DNA of 64,000 nucleotides, from positions 1 through 64,000 of the forward strand of contig NZ_JPGL01000028.1 of assembly GCF_000732615.1 (NCBI RefSeq), read 5' to 3'. Below, piece by piece: positions 1-8,319 of the stretch (positions within the stretch are counted from its first letter, which is position 1; each line of letters opens with the position of its first letter). This DNA comes from Burkholderia paludis. GTDB taxonomy: Bacteria; Pseudomonadota; Gammaproteobacteria; Burkholderiales; Burkholderiaceae. The notes beneath the pieces are model-generated. The model searched no databases and was not told where the DNA came from. It was given only the letters and a program-made list of their open reading frames with translations. The position numbers were made by a program, and so were the translations under genes.

Positions 1-74
1 TAGCCCTGGTCGAGCACCAGACACGCGGCTTGCTGTTTGAACTCCGGGGAAAACGTACGACGTCGCTTGGTCAT
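1..74 (-). CDS. IS3-family transposase OrfA, N-terminal fragment (runs off the window)
   Basis: Reading leftwards from an ATG at 74, the sequence encodes MTKRRRTFSPEFKQQAACLV and continues past the edge. This is the typical start of the small helix-turn-helix protein (OrfA) of IS3-family elements, which binds the element ends and is fused by frameshifting to the DDE protein OrfB. An AGAGG ribosome-binding site lies six bases upstream. Only about 24 codons are visible, so the subgroup and intactness cannot be judged. A perfect 6-bp inverted repeat (GGCGAG/CTCGCC, 90-105) sits in the leader; such hairpins are common just inside IS ends. Confidence 0.75.
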   Translation of the reverse strand, partial: MTKRRRTFSPEFKQQAACLVLDQG

Positions 75-138
75 TAGACACCTCTTCATGGCGAGCATTC
101 TCGCCTAAATCAGTGTCCGGGTTCATTAGACCACTACA
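1..138 (-). mobile_element. Left-reading IS3-family insertion sequence, 5' end
   Basis: Upstream of the OrfA start, the minus strand contains TGTAGTGGTCTAATGAACCC beginning at 138. It starts with TG, as IS3 terminal inverted repeats do. I place the IS boundary at about 138 on this basis. The other end and any target-site duplication are outside the window. The element lies inside the tRNA-Thr island and seems to interrupt a reading frame that starts at 239. Confidence 0.6.
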
Positions 139-239
139 TTTTCCGGCACCGGTACAAAAGCTCCAGCAATCGCTTGGACCAAGTCTCGGCAGTCAATCGG
201 ATCACCATCGGGTAAATCAACAACGGTGGCGGCGTGCAT
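139..239 (-). pseudogene. Small unknown island gene truncated by the IS
   Basis: An ATG at 239 (minus strand) follows a near-perfect GAGGAGG ribosome-binding site at 244-250. It opens a frame beginning MHAATVVDLPDGDPIDCRDL that runs about 34 codons to the presumed IS boundary and then meets a stop three codons inside the IS. I do not recognise the product. The strong ribosome-binding site and an abrupt end exactly at a mobile element suggest a real gene cut by transposition. A competing ATG at 243 touches the ribosome-binding site and is less likely. The 240-380 stretch between it and the integrase stop shows nothing else. Confidence 0.4.
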
Positions 240-380
240 CCATCCTCCTCAAGGTCTGTGCTCGAACACCTATTACATCGGACGAAAGCTCGCGATCTTG
301 AGCCTGCCGCGAAGTCCAGGTGTCGACCGGTGTTAGCGCCAGCACCCGTTACGATTTGTGCGGCCTAGAATTTGATGGCA

Positions 381-1565
381 TCAGCGTGCCTTAAGTTTTT
401 CCAGATAATCGGCCCATCTCTGCATCATGGCCTTCCGTTCTTTGATGAACTTTGTCCGGTTGTAAGCCTTCCCAAGTGTGTCGGGAACAGCATGCGCAAG
501 CTGATGCTCGATTACTTCGGGCTTCTGCTCCAACTCCTCGTGCAAGATCGTTCGTGCCATCGCCCGAAAGCCGTGACCGGTAATTTCCGTCCGAGTGTCA
601 TAGCCCAGACGCCGAAGAGCCGCATTGATAGCGGCATCGCTCATTGGACGCTGGGTCGAACGTGCCCCCGGAAATACGTAACGACCGTTGCCTGTCAGCG
701 CGTGAAGCTCTCGCAGAATCTGAACAGCCTGGGTTGCGAGCGGAACCAGATGCTCGGTCTTGGTCTTCGTAACAAGGTATCTCCACTCACCCTTATCGAG
801 ATCGAACTGAGTCCACTCGGCCTTGCGGAGCTCACCGGGCCGAGTGAATAGCAAAGGGGCAAGCCTCAGCGCACACAGGACGGGAAACGTACCGGAAAAA
901 CCATCGAATGCCCGAAGCATGGCACCGACTTTCGCCGGCTCTGTAATCGAAGCGAAATGCGTGGTCTGCGCCGGAGGAATGGCATTGACCAAGTCGCGAG
1001 CCGGATCAAACTTACAATAACCTTCCTTGATCCCATAACGGAATGCGCGACTGATTTCGCCACGAACCTTGTGAGCGGTAAAACGGGCACCACGGCTATC
1101 GATCCGCTTGAGGACCGCCAAGACTTCGGGTGCGTCGATCTCCGCTACCGGCCGCTTCCCGAGCCAAGGAAAAACATCCTTCTCGAAGCGAGCCTTGGTC
1201 TTCGCCATCGACCCGGCCGTAACATACGGCTTGAGTTCATCCATCCAGCCAAGCGCAACCATCTCGAAGGAATTGGTCGCCGCAAGGAGCGCTGCCCGCT
1301 TATCAGCTTTCTTCACCTCACCGGGATCGACGCCTGCCGCAAGCTTTTTCCGAGCGTCTTCACGCTTCTCGCGAGCAGCAGCCAGCGGCACATCTGGGTA
1401 CACGCCCAAGGCCAGCCGCTTCTCCTTGCCCAAGAAGCGGTATTTGAGCCGCCAATACTTCCCGCCAGACGGTGAAACCTCAAGGTACATGCCGCCCCCA
1501 TCCGCAAGGCGGTAGGGCTTTTCACGGGGAGCGGCTTTGCGAATCGCGACGTCGGTCAACGGCAT
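381..1565 (-). CDS. P4-type tyrosine site-specific integrase of a tRNA-Thr island
   Basis: This 394-residue protein recombines an island into and out of the chromosome at the neighbouring tRNA gene. The first ~90 residues form the DUF4102 arm-binding domain (LADGGGMYLEVSPSGGKYWR). Residues ~100-195 are the core-binding SAM-like domain. The catalytic domain shows R242 (LLFTRPGELRKAEW), HxxR at 331-334 (HGFRAMAR), H354 in HQLAH, and the nucleophile Y368 in AYNRT, so it looks active. Length and domain order are normal for P4/CP4-57-like integrases. It reads away from tRNA-Thr, whose 3' end is about 200 bp upstream. No recombination directionality factor is visible. Confidence 0.93.
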   Translation of the reverse strand: MPLTDVAIRKAAPREKPYRLADGGGMYLEVSPSGGKYWRLKYRFLGKEKRLALGVYPDVPLAAAREKREDARKKLAAGVDPGEVKKADKRAALLAATNSFEMVALGWMDELKPYVTAGSMAKTKARFEKDVFPWLGKRPVAEIDAPEVLAVLKRIDSRGARFTAHKVRGEISRAFRYGIKEGYCKFDPARDLVNAIPPAQTTHFASITEPAKVGAMLRAFDGFSGTFPVLCALRLAPLLFTRPGELRKAEWTQFDLDKGEWRYLVTKTKTEHLVPLATQAVQILRELHALTGNGRYVFPGARSTQRPMSDAAINAALRRLGYDTRTEITGHGFRAMARTILHEELEQKPEVIEHQLAHAVPDTLGKAYNRTKFIKERKAMMQRWADYLEKLKAR

Positions 1566-1588
1566 AAGGCATCTACCTTACAGCGCTA

Positions 1589-1657
1589 GGGGGCACTTTT
1601 CCCGGGGGCATTTACCGAATTTCAGAGATTCCCCCGGTGGTGCCCCCACATGCCCCC
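1589..1657. repeat. Four copies of a GGGGGCA heptamer upstream of the integrase (candidate arm sites)
   Basis: GGGGGCA occurs on the plus strand at 1589-1595 and 1604-1610, and on the minus strand (as TGCCCCC) at 1641-1647 and 1651-1657. The spacings are 15 and 10 bp. The cluster lies between the integrase start and tRNA-Thr, where integrase arm-binding sites are expected. The role is inferred. Confidence 0.45.
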
Positions 1658-1692
1658 GGATTCAGGCGGGCACCGTTGGACAGCATCGGAAT

Positions 1693-1727
1693 AAAAAAAC
1701 CCGCGAAGCCTTATGCTATCACGGGTT
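1693..1727 (-). terminator. Rho-independent terminator after tRNA-Thr
   Basis: On the minus strand, AAACCCGTG pairs with CGCGGGTTT (one G-U pair) across a loop of about 14 bases, followed by a run of seven T. It lies 35 bp past the tRNA 3' end, so it probably ends the sspAB/tRNA transcript. Confidence 0.6.
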
Positions 1728-1761
1728 TCAGGATTTCCAAGGACGCCCTTGGATAGGTAAT

Positions 1762-1837
<76 letters not shown>

Positions 1838-1856
1838 GTAAGCCCGAGATTCTACC

Positions 1857-2381
1857 TCATTTCACGATCTTGAGGCGAGGCCTGCTACCACCTTTCGAAC
1901 CGTCGCCATCGCCGTCGGTTTTCGGCGGTTCGTCGGCGCCTTCGGAAGGCTCCTCGTTCGCGCCGCTGTCGGCAACCGGCGTCAACGCGGCAGGCAACTC
2001 GTCACGCTGCGCGTCATCCGCCGGCGCGTCCTCGTCGAACGCACCCGAATCCGCGCCCTCGCCCGCCACCGCATCGACCTGGAATGCCATGCCCTGCCCG
2101 TTCTCGCGTGCATAGATCGCGAGCACATTGGCAACCGGAATCTCGATCTTGTGCGCCTTCCCGGAGAACCGGGCCGTGAACTCGATCCACTCGTTGCCCA
2201 TCTGCAACTGGCTCGTCGCCTCGAAGCTGATGTTGAGCACGATCTCGCCGTCCCGCACGAACTGACGCGGCACGCGCGTCGAGTTGTCGACTCTCACCGC
2301 GATATGCGGCGTGTAACCGTTATCGGTGCACCATTCGTACAGTGCGCGCAGCAGATAAGGCTTCGTTGAAATCTCTTGCAT
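1857..2381 (-). CDS. sspB: SspB, ClpXP specificity-enhancing factor
   Basis: This 174-residue adaptor binds ssrA-tagged peptides and delivers them to ClpXP. Residues ~1-105 are the SspB fold (KPYLLRALYEWCTDNGYTPH; EIVLNISFEATSQLQMGNEW). A long acidic, Ala-rich linker follows, then a basic C-terminal ClpX-docking tail (RPRLKIVK) closely matching the tail of E. coli SspB. The start at 2381 (MQEISTKPYLL) matches the family; an earlier in-frame start would add 12 residues with no family match. It follows sspA by 71 bp and is probably co-transcribed with it. Confidence 0.95.
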   Translation of the reverse strand: MQEISTKPYLLRALYEWCTDNGYTPHIAVRVDNSTRVPRQFVRDGEIVLNISFEATSQLQMGNEWIEFTARFSGKAHKIEIPVANVLAIYARENGQGMAFQVDAVAGEGADSGAFDEDAPADDAQRDELPAALTPVADSGANEEPSEGADEPPKTDGDGDGSKGGSRPRLKIVK

Positions 2382-2452
2382 CACAATCCTCGAACCCGGA
2401 GCGGGGGCGCGGCGCACCGCGCCGCCCTCTCCGTCATGCCCTCATTGCATCA

Positions 2453-3064
2453 TCAACGACGCATGACCTTTTCGGACGGCGTCAGCGCTTCGATGTAGGC
2501 CGGACGGCTGAAAATCCGTTCAGCGTACTTCATCAGCGGCGCGGCGTTCTTCGACAGCTCGATGCCGTAGTGATCCAGACGCCACAGCAGCGGCGCGATC
2601 GCGACGTCGAGCATCGAGAATTCCTCGCCGAGCATGTACTTGTTCTTCACGAAGATCGGCGCGAGCTGCGTCAGGCGATCGCGAATCGCAAGGCGTGCCT
2701 TCTCGTGGTTCTTCTCCGCAGCCTTGCCCTTCTCGTTCTCGAGCGTGCTGACGTGGACGAACAGTTCCTTCTCGAAGTTGAGCAGGAACAGGCGCGCACG
2801 TGCGCGTTGCACGGGGTCGGCCGGCATCAGTTGCGGATGCGGGAAGCGCTCGTCGATGTACTCGTTGATGATGTTCGATTCGTACAGGATCAGGTCGCGC
2901 TCGACCAGAATCGGCACCTGACCGTACGGGTTCATCACCGAAATGTCTTCCGGCTTGTTGAACAGGTCGACGTCACGGATTTCGAAATCCATGCCCTTCT
3001 CGAACAGCACCAGCCGGCAACGCTGGGAGAACGGGCAAGTTGTGCCGGAATACAGAACCATCAT
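2453..3064 (-). CDS. sspA: SspA, stringent starvation protein A
   Basis: This 203-residue protein has a glutathione S-transferase fold and associates with RNA polymerase under starvation and stress. The N-terminal thioredoxin-like domain is clear (MVLYSGTTCPFSQRCRLVLF; NPYGQVPILVERDLILYESN), and the alpha-helical domain follows from about residue 85. The family is thought not to act as a GST enzyme. Two consecutive ATGs (3064, 3061) make the start ambiguous by one residue. It lies between petC and sspB, the usual beta-proteobacterial order. Confidence 0.95.
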   Translation of the reverse strand: MMVLYSGTTCPFSQRCRLVLFEKGMDFEIRDVDLFNKPEDISVMNPYGQVPILVERDLILYESNIINEYIDERFPHPQLMPADPVQRARARLFLLNFEKELFVHVSTLENEKGKAAEKNHEKARLAIRDRLTQLAPIFVKNKYMLGEEFSMLDVAIAPLLWRLDHYGIELSKNAAPLMKYAERIFSRPAYIEALTPSEKVMRR

Positions 3065-3157
3065 GTTTGCGTTTCCTCAAAAAAGCCGAGGGCCGGCACG
3101 CGGCGAAACCCCTTTCGGGACTCCGCCTTGCGCCGGCCCCACGCCGGTCAGGCGTGT

Positions 3158-3916
3158 TTACTTGATATCTTTCCAGTACGCGGCATTGAGCCGCCAGGCC
3201 AGGAAAGTCAGGACACCGAGAAAGATCAGCACCCACACGCCGAGGCGTTTGCGGGTCTGCTGGGCCGGCTCGGACATCCACGTCATATAGGCCACCAGGT
3301 CGGCAACCGCAGCATCATAATCCGGCGACGACAGCGTCCCCGGCGTGACCTGCTGGAAGCCGACGAGCGTGTGGACCTTCTCGCCCGTCTCCTCGTCCGT
3401 CTTGTCTTCGAATTTGGCGATGCGCTGCCCCTGCAGCTGCCACAGTACATGGGGCATGCCGACGTTCTCGAACACCGCGTTGTTCCAGCCGGTCGGCCGC
3501 GTATCGTCGCGGTAGAAACTCCGCAGATACGTATACAGCCAGTCGCGGCCGCGCGCCCGCTCCTCGACCGACAGGTCGGGCGGCGAGGTGCCGAGCCAGT
3601 TCTTCGCGTCTTCGGGCCGCATCGCGACGGACATCGTGTTCCCGACCTTGTCGGTCGTGAACAGGAGATTCGTTTCGATCTCCTTCGGGGATATGCCCAG
3701 ATCCGTCAGACGGTTGTAGCGCATCAGGTTCGCGCTGTGGCAGTTCAGGCAATAGTTTACAAACAATTGCGCGCCGTGTTGAAGCGAAACGAGATTTTCC
3801 GTGTTATCGGGCGCCCGGTCGAGCGGAAAATTACCTTCCGCCCGAACCGCCGGCGCCGCCAGCAGCGCACACGCGGTCGCACCGATCAGCGCGAGCGTCG
3901 AAAGCAGTTTCTTCAT
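3158..3916 (-). CDS. petC: Cytochrome c1 of the bc1 complex
   Basis: This 252-residue haem c subunit of ubiquinol:cytochrome c reductase passes electrons from the Rieske protein to soluble cytochrome c. A Sec signal peptide (residues 1-26, cleaving after APAVRA) precedes a CxxCH haem site (C56-C59-H60, NYCLNCHSANLMRYNRL). A conserved Met for axial ligation is expected in the C-terminal half. One C-terminal anchor (VLIFLGVLTFLAW) holds it in the inner membrane with the haem domain in the periplasm. It starts 21 bp after petB and is the last gene of petABC. Confidence 0.96.
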   Translation of the reverse strand: MKKLLSTLALIGATACALLAAPAVRAEGNFPLDRAPDNTENLVSLQHGAQLFVNYCLNCHSANLMRYNRLTDLGISPKEIETNLLFTTDKVGNTMSVAMRPEDAKNWLGTSPPDLSVEERARGRDWLYTYLRSFYRDDTRPTGWNNAVFENVGMPHVLWQLQGQRIAKFEDKTDEETGEKVHTLVGFQQVTPGTLSSPDYDAAVADLVAYMTWMSEPAQQTRKRLGVWVLIFLGVLTFLAWRLNAAYWKDIK

Positions 3917-3937
3917 GTCGTTCTCTCCTCGCTCACG

Positions 3938-5317
3938 TTAATGGGGCTTGAAGCGCACCCGCTCCGGCGGCTGCTTGAACGTGCCAAGCGGCGTCCAGAC
4001 GGGCATGCCGAGGAAGAACGCGAAGTAGATCAGCGCGCAGCCCTGCGCGATCAGCGTCGCGGCCGGCGATGGCGGCCGTGTGCCGAGGAACGCGAGGGTC
4101 AGGAACGCCGCGACGAAGATCCCGAGGAACACCTTGTGGAACAGCGGCCGGTAGCGGATCGACTTCACCGGGCTGCGGTCGAGCCACGGCAGGAAGAACA
4201 GCGTGATCACCGCCGAGCCCATCACGACGACGCCCCAGAACTTCGATTCCGTCAGGTACATGAACACGACGATCGCCGCGGCCAGCACCGGCAGCCCGGC
4301 CTTCCACTTGCCGCGCGCACGGATCAGCGCGAGCACGCCAAGCAGCGCGATCACGATCATCAGCACGATCTTGAACGGGTCGGTGGTTGCCCGCAGCATC
4401 GCGTAGAACGCGGTGAAGTACCAGACCGGCGCGATCTCCGGCGGCGTCTGCAGCGGGTTCGCCGGGACGAAGTTGTTCGCCTCGAGGAAGTAGCCGCCCA
4501 TCTCCGGCGAGAAGAACACGATCAGCGCGAACACCATCAGGAACACGCACACACCGAGGAAATCGTGCACCGAGTAATACGGATGGAACGGAATGCCGTC
4601 GAGCGGAATGCCGTTCTCGTCCTTTTTCGCCTTGATCTCGATGCCGTCCGGGTTGTTCGAGCCCACTTCGTGCAGCGCGACGAGGTGCGCGACCACGAGG
4701 CCGACCAGCACGAGCGGAATCGCGATCACGTGGAACGCGAAGAAGCGGTTCAGCGTGACGTCGGACACGACGTAGTCGCCGCGGATCCAAAGCGACAGGT
4801 CGGGGCCGACGAACGGGATCGCCGAGAACAGGTTCACGATCACCTGCGCGCCCCAGAACGACATCTGGCCCCACGGCAGCAGGTAGCCGAAGAACGCCTC
4901 GGCCATCAGGCACAGGAAGATCGCGCAGCCGAAGATCCACACGAGCTCGCGCGGCTTGCGGTACGACCCGTACAGCAGCCCGCGGAACATGTGCAGATAG
5001 ACGACCACGAAGAACATCGATGCACCGGTGGAGTGCATGTAGCGGATCAGCCAGCCCCACGACACCTCGCGCATGATGTACTCGACCGACGCGAACGCGA
5101 GCGTCGAGTCGGGCTTGTAGTTCATCGTCAGGAAGATGCCGGTGACGATCTGGTTGACGAGCACCAGGAGCGCGAGGGAGCCGAAGAAGTACCAGAAGTT
5201 GAAGTTCTTCGGCGCGTAGTACTCGGAAACGTGCTTTTTCCAGGTGGACGTGAGCGGGAAGCGCTGATCGATCCAGCCGGTGAGACCTGTCGTGGAGACT
5301 TCCTTGTTATCGGCCAT
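3938..5317 (-). CDS. petB: Cytochrome b of the bc1 complex
   Basis: This 459-residue membrane subunit carries two b haems and the quinol-oxidising (Qo) and quinone-reducing (Qi) sites. The start (MADNKEVSTTGLTGW) overlaps the petA stop as ATGA. Visible hallmarks are the haem-bearing helices (MHSTGASMFFVVVYLHMFRG; RFFAFHVIAIPLVLVGLVV), a GYLLPWGQMSFWGA helix and a PEW-like segment written here as PPEIAPVWYF. Multiple hydrophobic helices follow to the C-terminus, which ends after the extra helices of the longer bacterial b subunits. It is not split into b6/subunit IV. Confidence 0.96.
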   Translation of the reverse strand: MADNKEVSTTGLTGWIDQRFPLTSTWKKHVSEYYAPKNFNFWYFFGSLALLVLVNQIVTGIFLTMNYKPDSTLAFASVEYIMREVSWGWLIRYMHSTGASMFFVVVYLHMFRGLLYGSYRKPRELVWIFGCAIFLCLMAEAFFGYLLPWGQMSFWGAQVIVNLFSAIPFVGPDLSLWIRGDYVVSDVTLNRFFAFHVIAIPLVLVGLVVAHLVALHEVGSNNPDGIEIKAKKDENGIPLDGIPFHPYYSVHDFLGVCVFLMVFALIVFFSPEMGGYFLEANNFVPANPLQTPPEIAPVWYFTAFYAMLRATTDPFKIVLMIVIALLGVLALIRARGKWKAGLPVLAAAIVVFMYLTESKFWGVVVMGSAVITLFFLPWLDRSPVKSIRYRPLFHKVFLGIFVAAFLTLAFLGTRPPSPAATLIAQGCALIYFAFFLGMPVWTPLGTFKQPPERVRFKPH

Positions 5318-5937
5318 CACGCTTCTCCTTTCTCGTCCTTGCCGATCACGAGGGTCGTCGCCGACGTGAACATGTAGGGCGGGATGTCGAGATTCTGAGG
5401 CGCCGGCTTGTTCTTGAACACACGGCCGGCGAGGTCGTAGGTCGAACCGTGGCACGGGCACAGGAAACCGCCCGGCCAGTCGTCCGGCAGGTTCGGCTGC
5501 GGACCCGGCGTGAAGCGCTGGCTTGGCGTGCAGCCGAGGTGCGTACACACGGCCATCACGACGAGGATGTTCTTGCGATCGGCCCGCGAGCGATATTCGT
5601 TCGCGCAATACGCGGGCAACGGCATCGAATACGGGGATTTCGTGGTGGGGTCGGCCACTTCCTTGTCGGCCTTGACCACGTCGGACAGCATGTCGTCGGT
5701 GCGGTTCAGGATCCACACCGGCTTGCCTCGCCACGGCACGGTCACCATCTCGCCGGGCTTCAGGCCGCTGATGTCGACCTCGATCGGCGCACCGGCCGCT
5801 TTCGCTTTCGCGGACGGCGCAAGCGACGCCGCGAAAGGTATGACGGTGGCGACGCCTCCTACGCCACCTGCTACGGATGTCGCAATCAGCCAGGTACGGC
5901 GGCCGCTGTCGACGCGTTTCTCTTCCTTGTCTCGCAT
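5317..5937 (-). CDS. petA: Rieske iron-sulfur subunit of the bc1 complex
   Basis: This 206-residue protein carries the [2Fe-2S] cluster that takes electrons from ubiquinol. The cluster motifs are VCTHLGC and CPCHGSTYD. Residues 12-40 form an uncleaved twin-arginine signal anchor (GRRTWLIATSVAGGVGG), so it is a likely client of the tatABC genes in this window. I chose the ATG at 5937 because it gives the standard length and places the RR motif near the N-terminus; an in-frame ATG at 6015 would add 26 residues. It is first in petABC. A TTGACT hexamer at 6057-6062 may be a -35 element, but no good -10 is visible. Confidence 0.94.
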   Translation of the reverse strand: MRDKEEKRVDSGRRTWLIATSVAGGVGGVATVIPFAASLAPSAKAKAAGAPIEVDISGLKPGEMVTVPWRGKPVWILNRTDDMLSDVVKADKEVADPTTKSPYSMPLPAYCANEYRSRADRKNILVVMAVCTHLGCTPSQRFTPGPQPNLPDDWPGGFLCPCHGSTYDLAGRVFKNKPAPQNLDIPPYMFTSATTLVIGKDEKGEA

Positions 5938-6155
5938 CTCACGCCCCACTTCTGAGTTGGATTTTCCGTCACGACTTTCCATTCCGCCGCTAGTTTGCTC
6001 GAATGGAGTCGCCATTTACAAGGCCCGGAGATGAAAATCCGTTCGAAGTGATTGATAGTCAAGGGTTTTCCCCCACTATCGGAGCGATTAAATCATTTCT
6101 CTTTTAAGCATTCGCTACATTTCAGAATGTCGATGCACCGCCGCAATTCCGGCGG

Positions 6156-6902
6156 TCAGACCGGATTATGGATATCGATAAAAAGGTGTTCGATATCGAA
6201 TTCCTCGGACAAGTGGGCGCCCAGCGCCTGGATTCCGTAGCGTTCGGTCGCATGGTGCCCTGCCGCAACGAACGCGACGCCGCTCTCGGCTGCCGTGTGC
6301 GTCACGTATTCCGACACCTCGCCGGTCAGGAACACGTCGGCGCCGGCATCGATCGCCGCGTCGAAATAGCTTTGCGCGGCGCCCGTGCACCATGCGACGC
6401 GGCGCAGCTGCATGTCCACGTCGCCGAGCACGAGCGGCGTGCGGCCGAGCGTGCGCTCGACCTTTGCGACGAAATGCTCGAGCGTGACGGGCATCGGCAG
6501 CGTCGCCATCCAGCCGAGATCGCCTTCGCCGAAACGCTGCTCGCCGATCAGCCCGAGCCGCTCGCCGAGCTGCGCGTTGTTGCCGAACTCGGGATGCGCG
6601 TCGAGCGGCAGGTGGAACGCGAACAGGTTCAGGTCGTTCGCGAGCAGCAGCTTGAGCCGCTGGTACTTGCGGCCGGTGATCTGCGGGGCCTCGTTGCGCC
6701 AGAAATAGCCGTGGTGAACGAGCACGGCATCGGCCCCCCATTCGAGCGCGGCTTCGAGAAATGCGACCGACGCAGTCACGCCGGTGGCGATCTTCTCGAT
6801 CTTGCGGCGCCCCTCGACCTGGAGGCCGTTCGGGCAATAGTCCTTGAAGCGGGCGGTTTCAAGGGTATTGTTCAAGTACAATTCAAGTTCGATCCGATCC
6901 AT
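6156..6902 (-). CDS. Nif3-like dinuclear metal-centre protein (YbgI/DUF34 family)
   Basis: This 248-residue protein belongs to the Nif3/YbgI family, whose members form hexamers with a two-metal site; the biochemical role is unsettled. Metal-binding signatures are visible: [12 protein letters not shown] near the N-terminal third, [10 protein letters not shown], and [18 protein letters not shown] near the C-terminus. Length matches E. coli YbgI. The ATG at 6902 has GAGG seven bases upstream; an upstream in-frame extension has no family match and would overlap the divergent protease gene. The two starts are only 21 bp apart, so the promoters must overlap the coding regions. Confidence 0.92.
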   Translation of the reverse strand: MDRIELELYLNNTLETARFKDYCPNGLQVEGRRKIEKIATGVTASVAFLEAALEWGADAVLVHHGYFWRNEAPQITGRKYQRLKLLLANDLNLFAFHLPLDAHPEFGNNAQLGERLGLIGEQRFGEGDLGWMATLPMPVTLEHFVAKVERTLGRTPLVLGDVDMQLRRVAWCTGAAQSYFDAAIDAGADVFLTGEVSEYVTHTAAESGVAFVAAGHHATERYGIQALGAHLSEEFDIEHLFIDIHNPV

Positions 6903-6923
6903 ATAAACCTCTAATCCATTCAG

Positions 6924-8129
6924 ATGCTTAGACGCTTCTGGCTGTTCTTCGCGCAGGCGGTTACGGTACTGCTCGCGCTGATGTTCATCGTCGTGACGCT
7001 CAAGCCGCAATGGCTGCAACGGCAAGGACAGCTCGGCAAGCAGCTCGCCACGCCGATCGTTGCGCTGCGGGAAGTCGCGCCGGGCATCGGCGGCGCGCCG
7101 GCGACCACGTCGTACGCCGAAGCCGCGCAGAAGGCGATGCCGGCCGTCGTCAACGTGTTCTCCAGCAAGGACGGCTCGCTGCCGCCCGATCCGCGCGCGA
7201 AAGATCCGCTGTTCCGCTACTTCTTCGGCGACCGCAATGCCCGCAAGCAGCAGGACGAGCCGGCCGCCAACCTGGGCTCGGGCGTTATCGTGAGCCCTGA
7301 AGGTTACATTCTAACGAACCAGCACGTCGTGGATGGCGCCGACCAGATCGAAGTCGCGCTCGCCGACGGCCGTACGGCCACCGCGAAGGTGATCGGCAGC
7401 GATCCCGAGACGGATCTCGCGGTGCTGAAGATCAACATGACGAACCTGCCGACGATCACGCTCGGCCGTTCCGACCAGTCGCGGGTCGGCGACGTCGTGC
7501 TCGCGATCGGCAACCCGTTCGGCGTCGGCCAGACGGTCACGATGGGGATCATCAGCGCGCTCGGCCGCAACCACCTCGGCATCAACACGTTCGAGAACTT
7601 CATCCAGACCGACGCGCCGATCAACCCCGGCAACTCGGGCGGCGCGCTGGTCGACGTGAACGGCAACCTGCTCGGCATCAACACGGCCATCTATTCGCGC
7701 TCGGGCGGCTCGCTCGGCATCGGCTTCGCGATTCCCGTGTCGACCGCGCGCACGGTGCTGGAAAGCATCATCACGACCGGCTCGGTCACGCGCGGCTGGA
7801 TCGGCGTCGAACCGCAGGACGTCACGCCGGAGATCGCCGAGTCGTTCGGGCTGTCGCAGAAATCGGGCGCGATCGTCGCCGGCGTGCTGCAGGGCGGTCC
7901 GGCCGACAAGGCCGGCATCAAGCCGGGCGACATCCTGGTCACGGTCAACGGCGAGGAAATCACCGATACGACGAAGCTGCTGAACACGGTCGCGCAGATC
8001 AAGCCGGGCACGCCGACCAAGGTGCACGTGGTGCGCAAGGGCCGGGAGTTCGACGTGAATGTCGTGATCGGCAAGCGTCCGCCGCCGCCGAAGCAGACGC
8101 TCGACGACCAGGACAGCGACACCGAATGA
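6924..8129 (+). CDS. DegS/DegQ-type periplasmic serine protease (S1C) with one PDZ domain
   Basis: This 401-residue envelope protease starts with a signal anchor (residues ~5-26, [18 protein letters not shown]). A trypsin-like domain follows with the triad H134 (TNQHVVDGA), D164 ([11 protein letters not shown]) and S238 (NPGNSGGAL). A single PDZ domain covers ~285-380 ([13 protein letters not shown]). One PDZ plus an uncleaved anchor resembles DegS/AlgW-type regulatory proteases that start sigma-E signalling, rather than two-PDZ DegP. A housekeeping DegQ-like role is equally possible. It ends at a strong bidirectional terminator facing tatC. Confidence 0.9.
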   Translation: MLRRFWLFFAQAVTVLLALMFIVVTLKPQWLQRQGQLGKQLATPIVALREVAPGIGGAPATTSYAEAAQKAMPAVVNVFSSKDGSLPPDPRAKDPLFRYFFGDRNARKQQDEPAANLGSGVIVSPEGYILTNQHVVDGADQIEVALADGRTATAKVIGSDPETDLAVLKINMTNLPTITLGRSDQSRVGDVVLAIGNPFGVGQTVTMGIISALGRNHLGINTFENFIQTDAPINPGNSGGALVDVNGNLLGINTAIYSRSGGSLGIGFAIPVSTARTVLESIITTGSVTRGWIGVEPQDVTPEIAESFGLSQKSGAIVAGVLQGGPADKAGIKPGDILVTVNGEEITDTTKLLNTVAQIKPGTPTKVHVVRKGREFDVNVVIGKRPPPPKQTLDDQDSDTE

Positions 8130-8171
8130 CGTCCGGGGCGTGCGGCCCGCGCCGCACGCAGCCGGAAAAGA

Positions 8172-8198
8172 AAAAGGGCAGCCGGCGGCTGCCCTTTT
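8172..8198. terminator. Bidirectional terminator between the protease gene and tatC
   Basis: A perfect 12-bp stem (AAAAGGGCAGCC with GGCTGCCCTTTT) has a GGC loop, with A-rich and T-rich flanks on both strands. It lies between two convergent genes and can serve both. Confidence 0.85.
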
Positions 8199-8319
8199 GC
8201 ATTGCATCCAAGCCCTCGCGTTGCCGGAGCGACGGCCCTCGCCGCCCATGTTCCGGCCGGCAACGCCGCCGGGCCCGGCTGGAAGGCCAACCGCGGCACG
8301 CGGCCGCGGCGCGCTGCGG

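Noticed and set aside
113..301. A 62-codon plus-strand frame near the IS end
   Set aside because: No ribosome-binding site or family resemblance; the minus-strand frame there has a much stronger ribosome-binding site.
2342..5377. A 1011-codon open frame antisense to sspA, petC and petB
   Set aside because: The product is Arg/Glu/His/Gln-rich without domains; the sense genes are clear.
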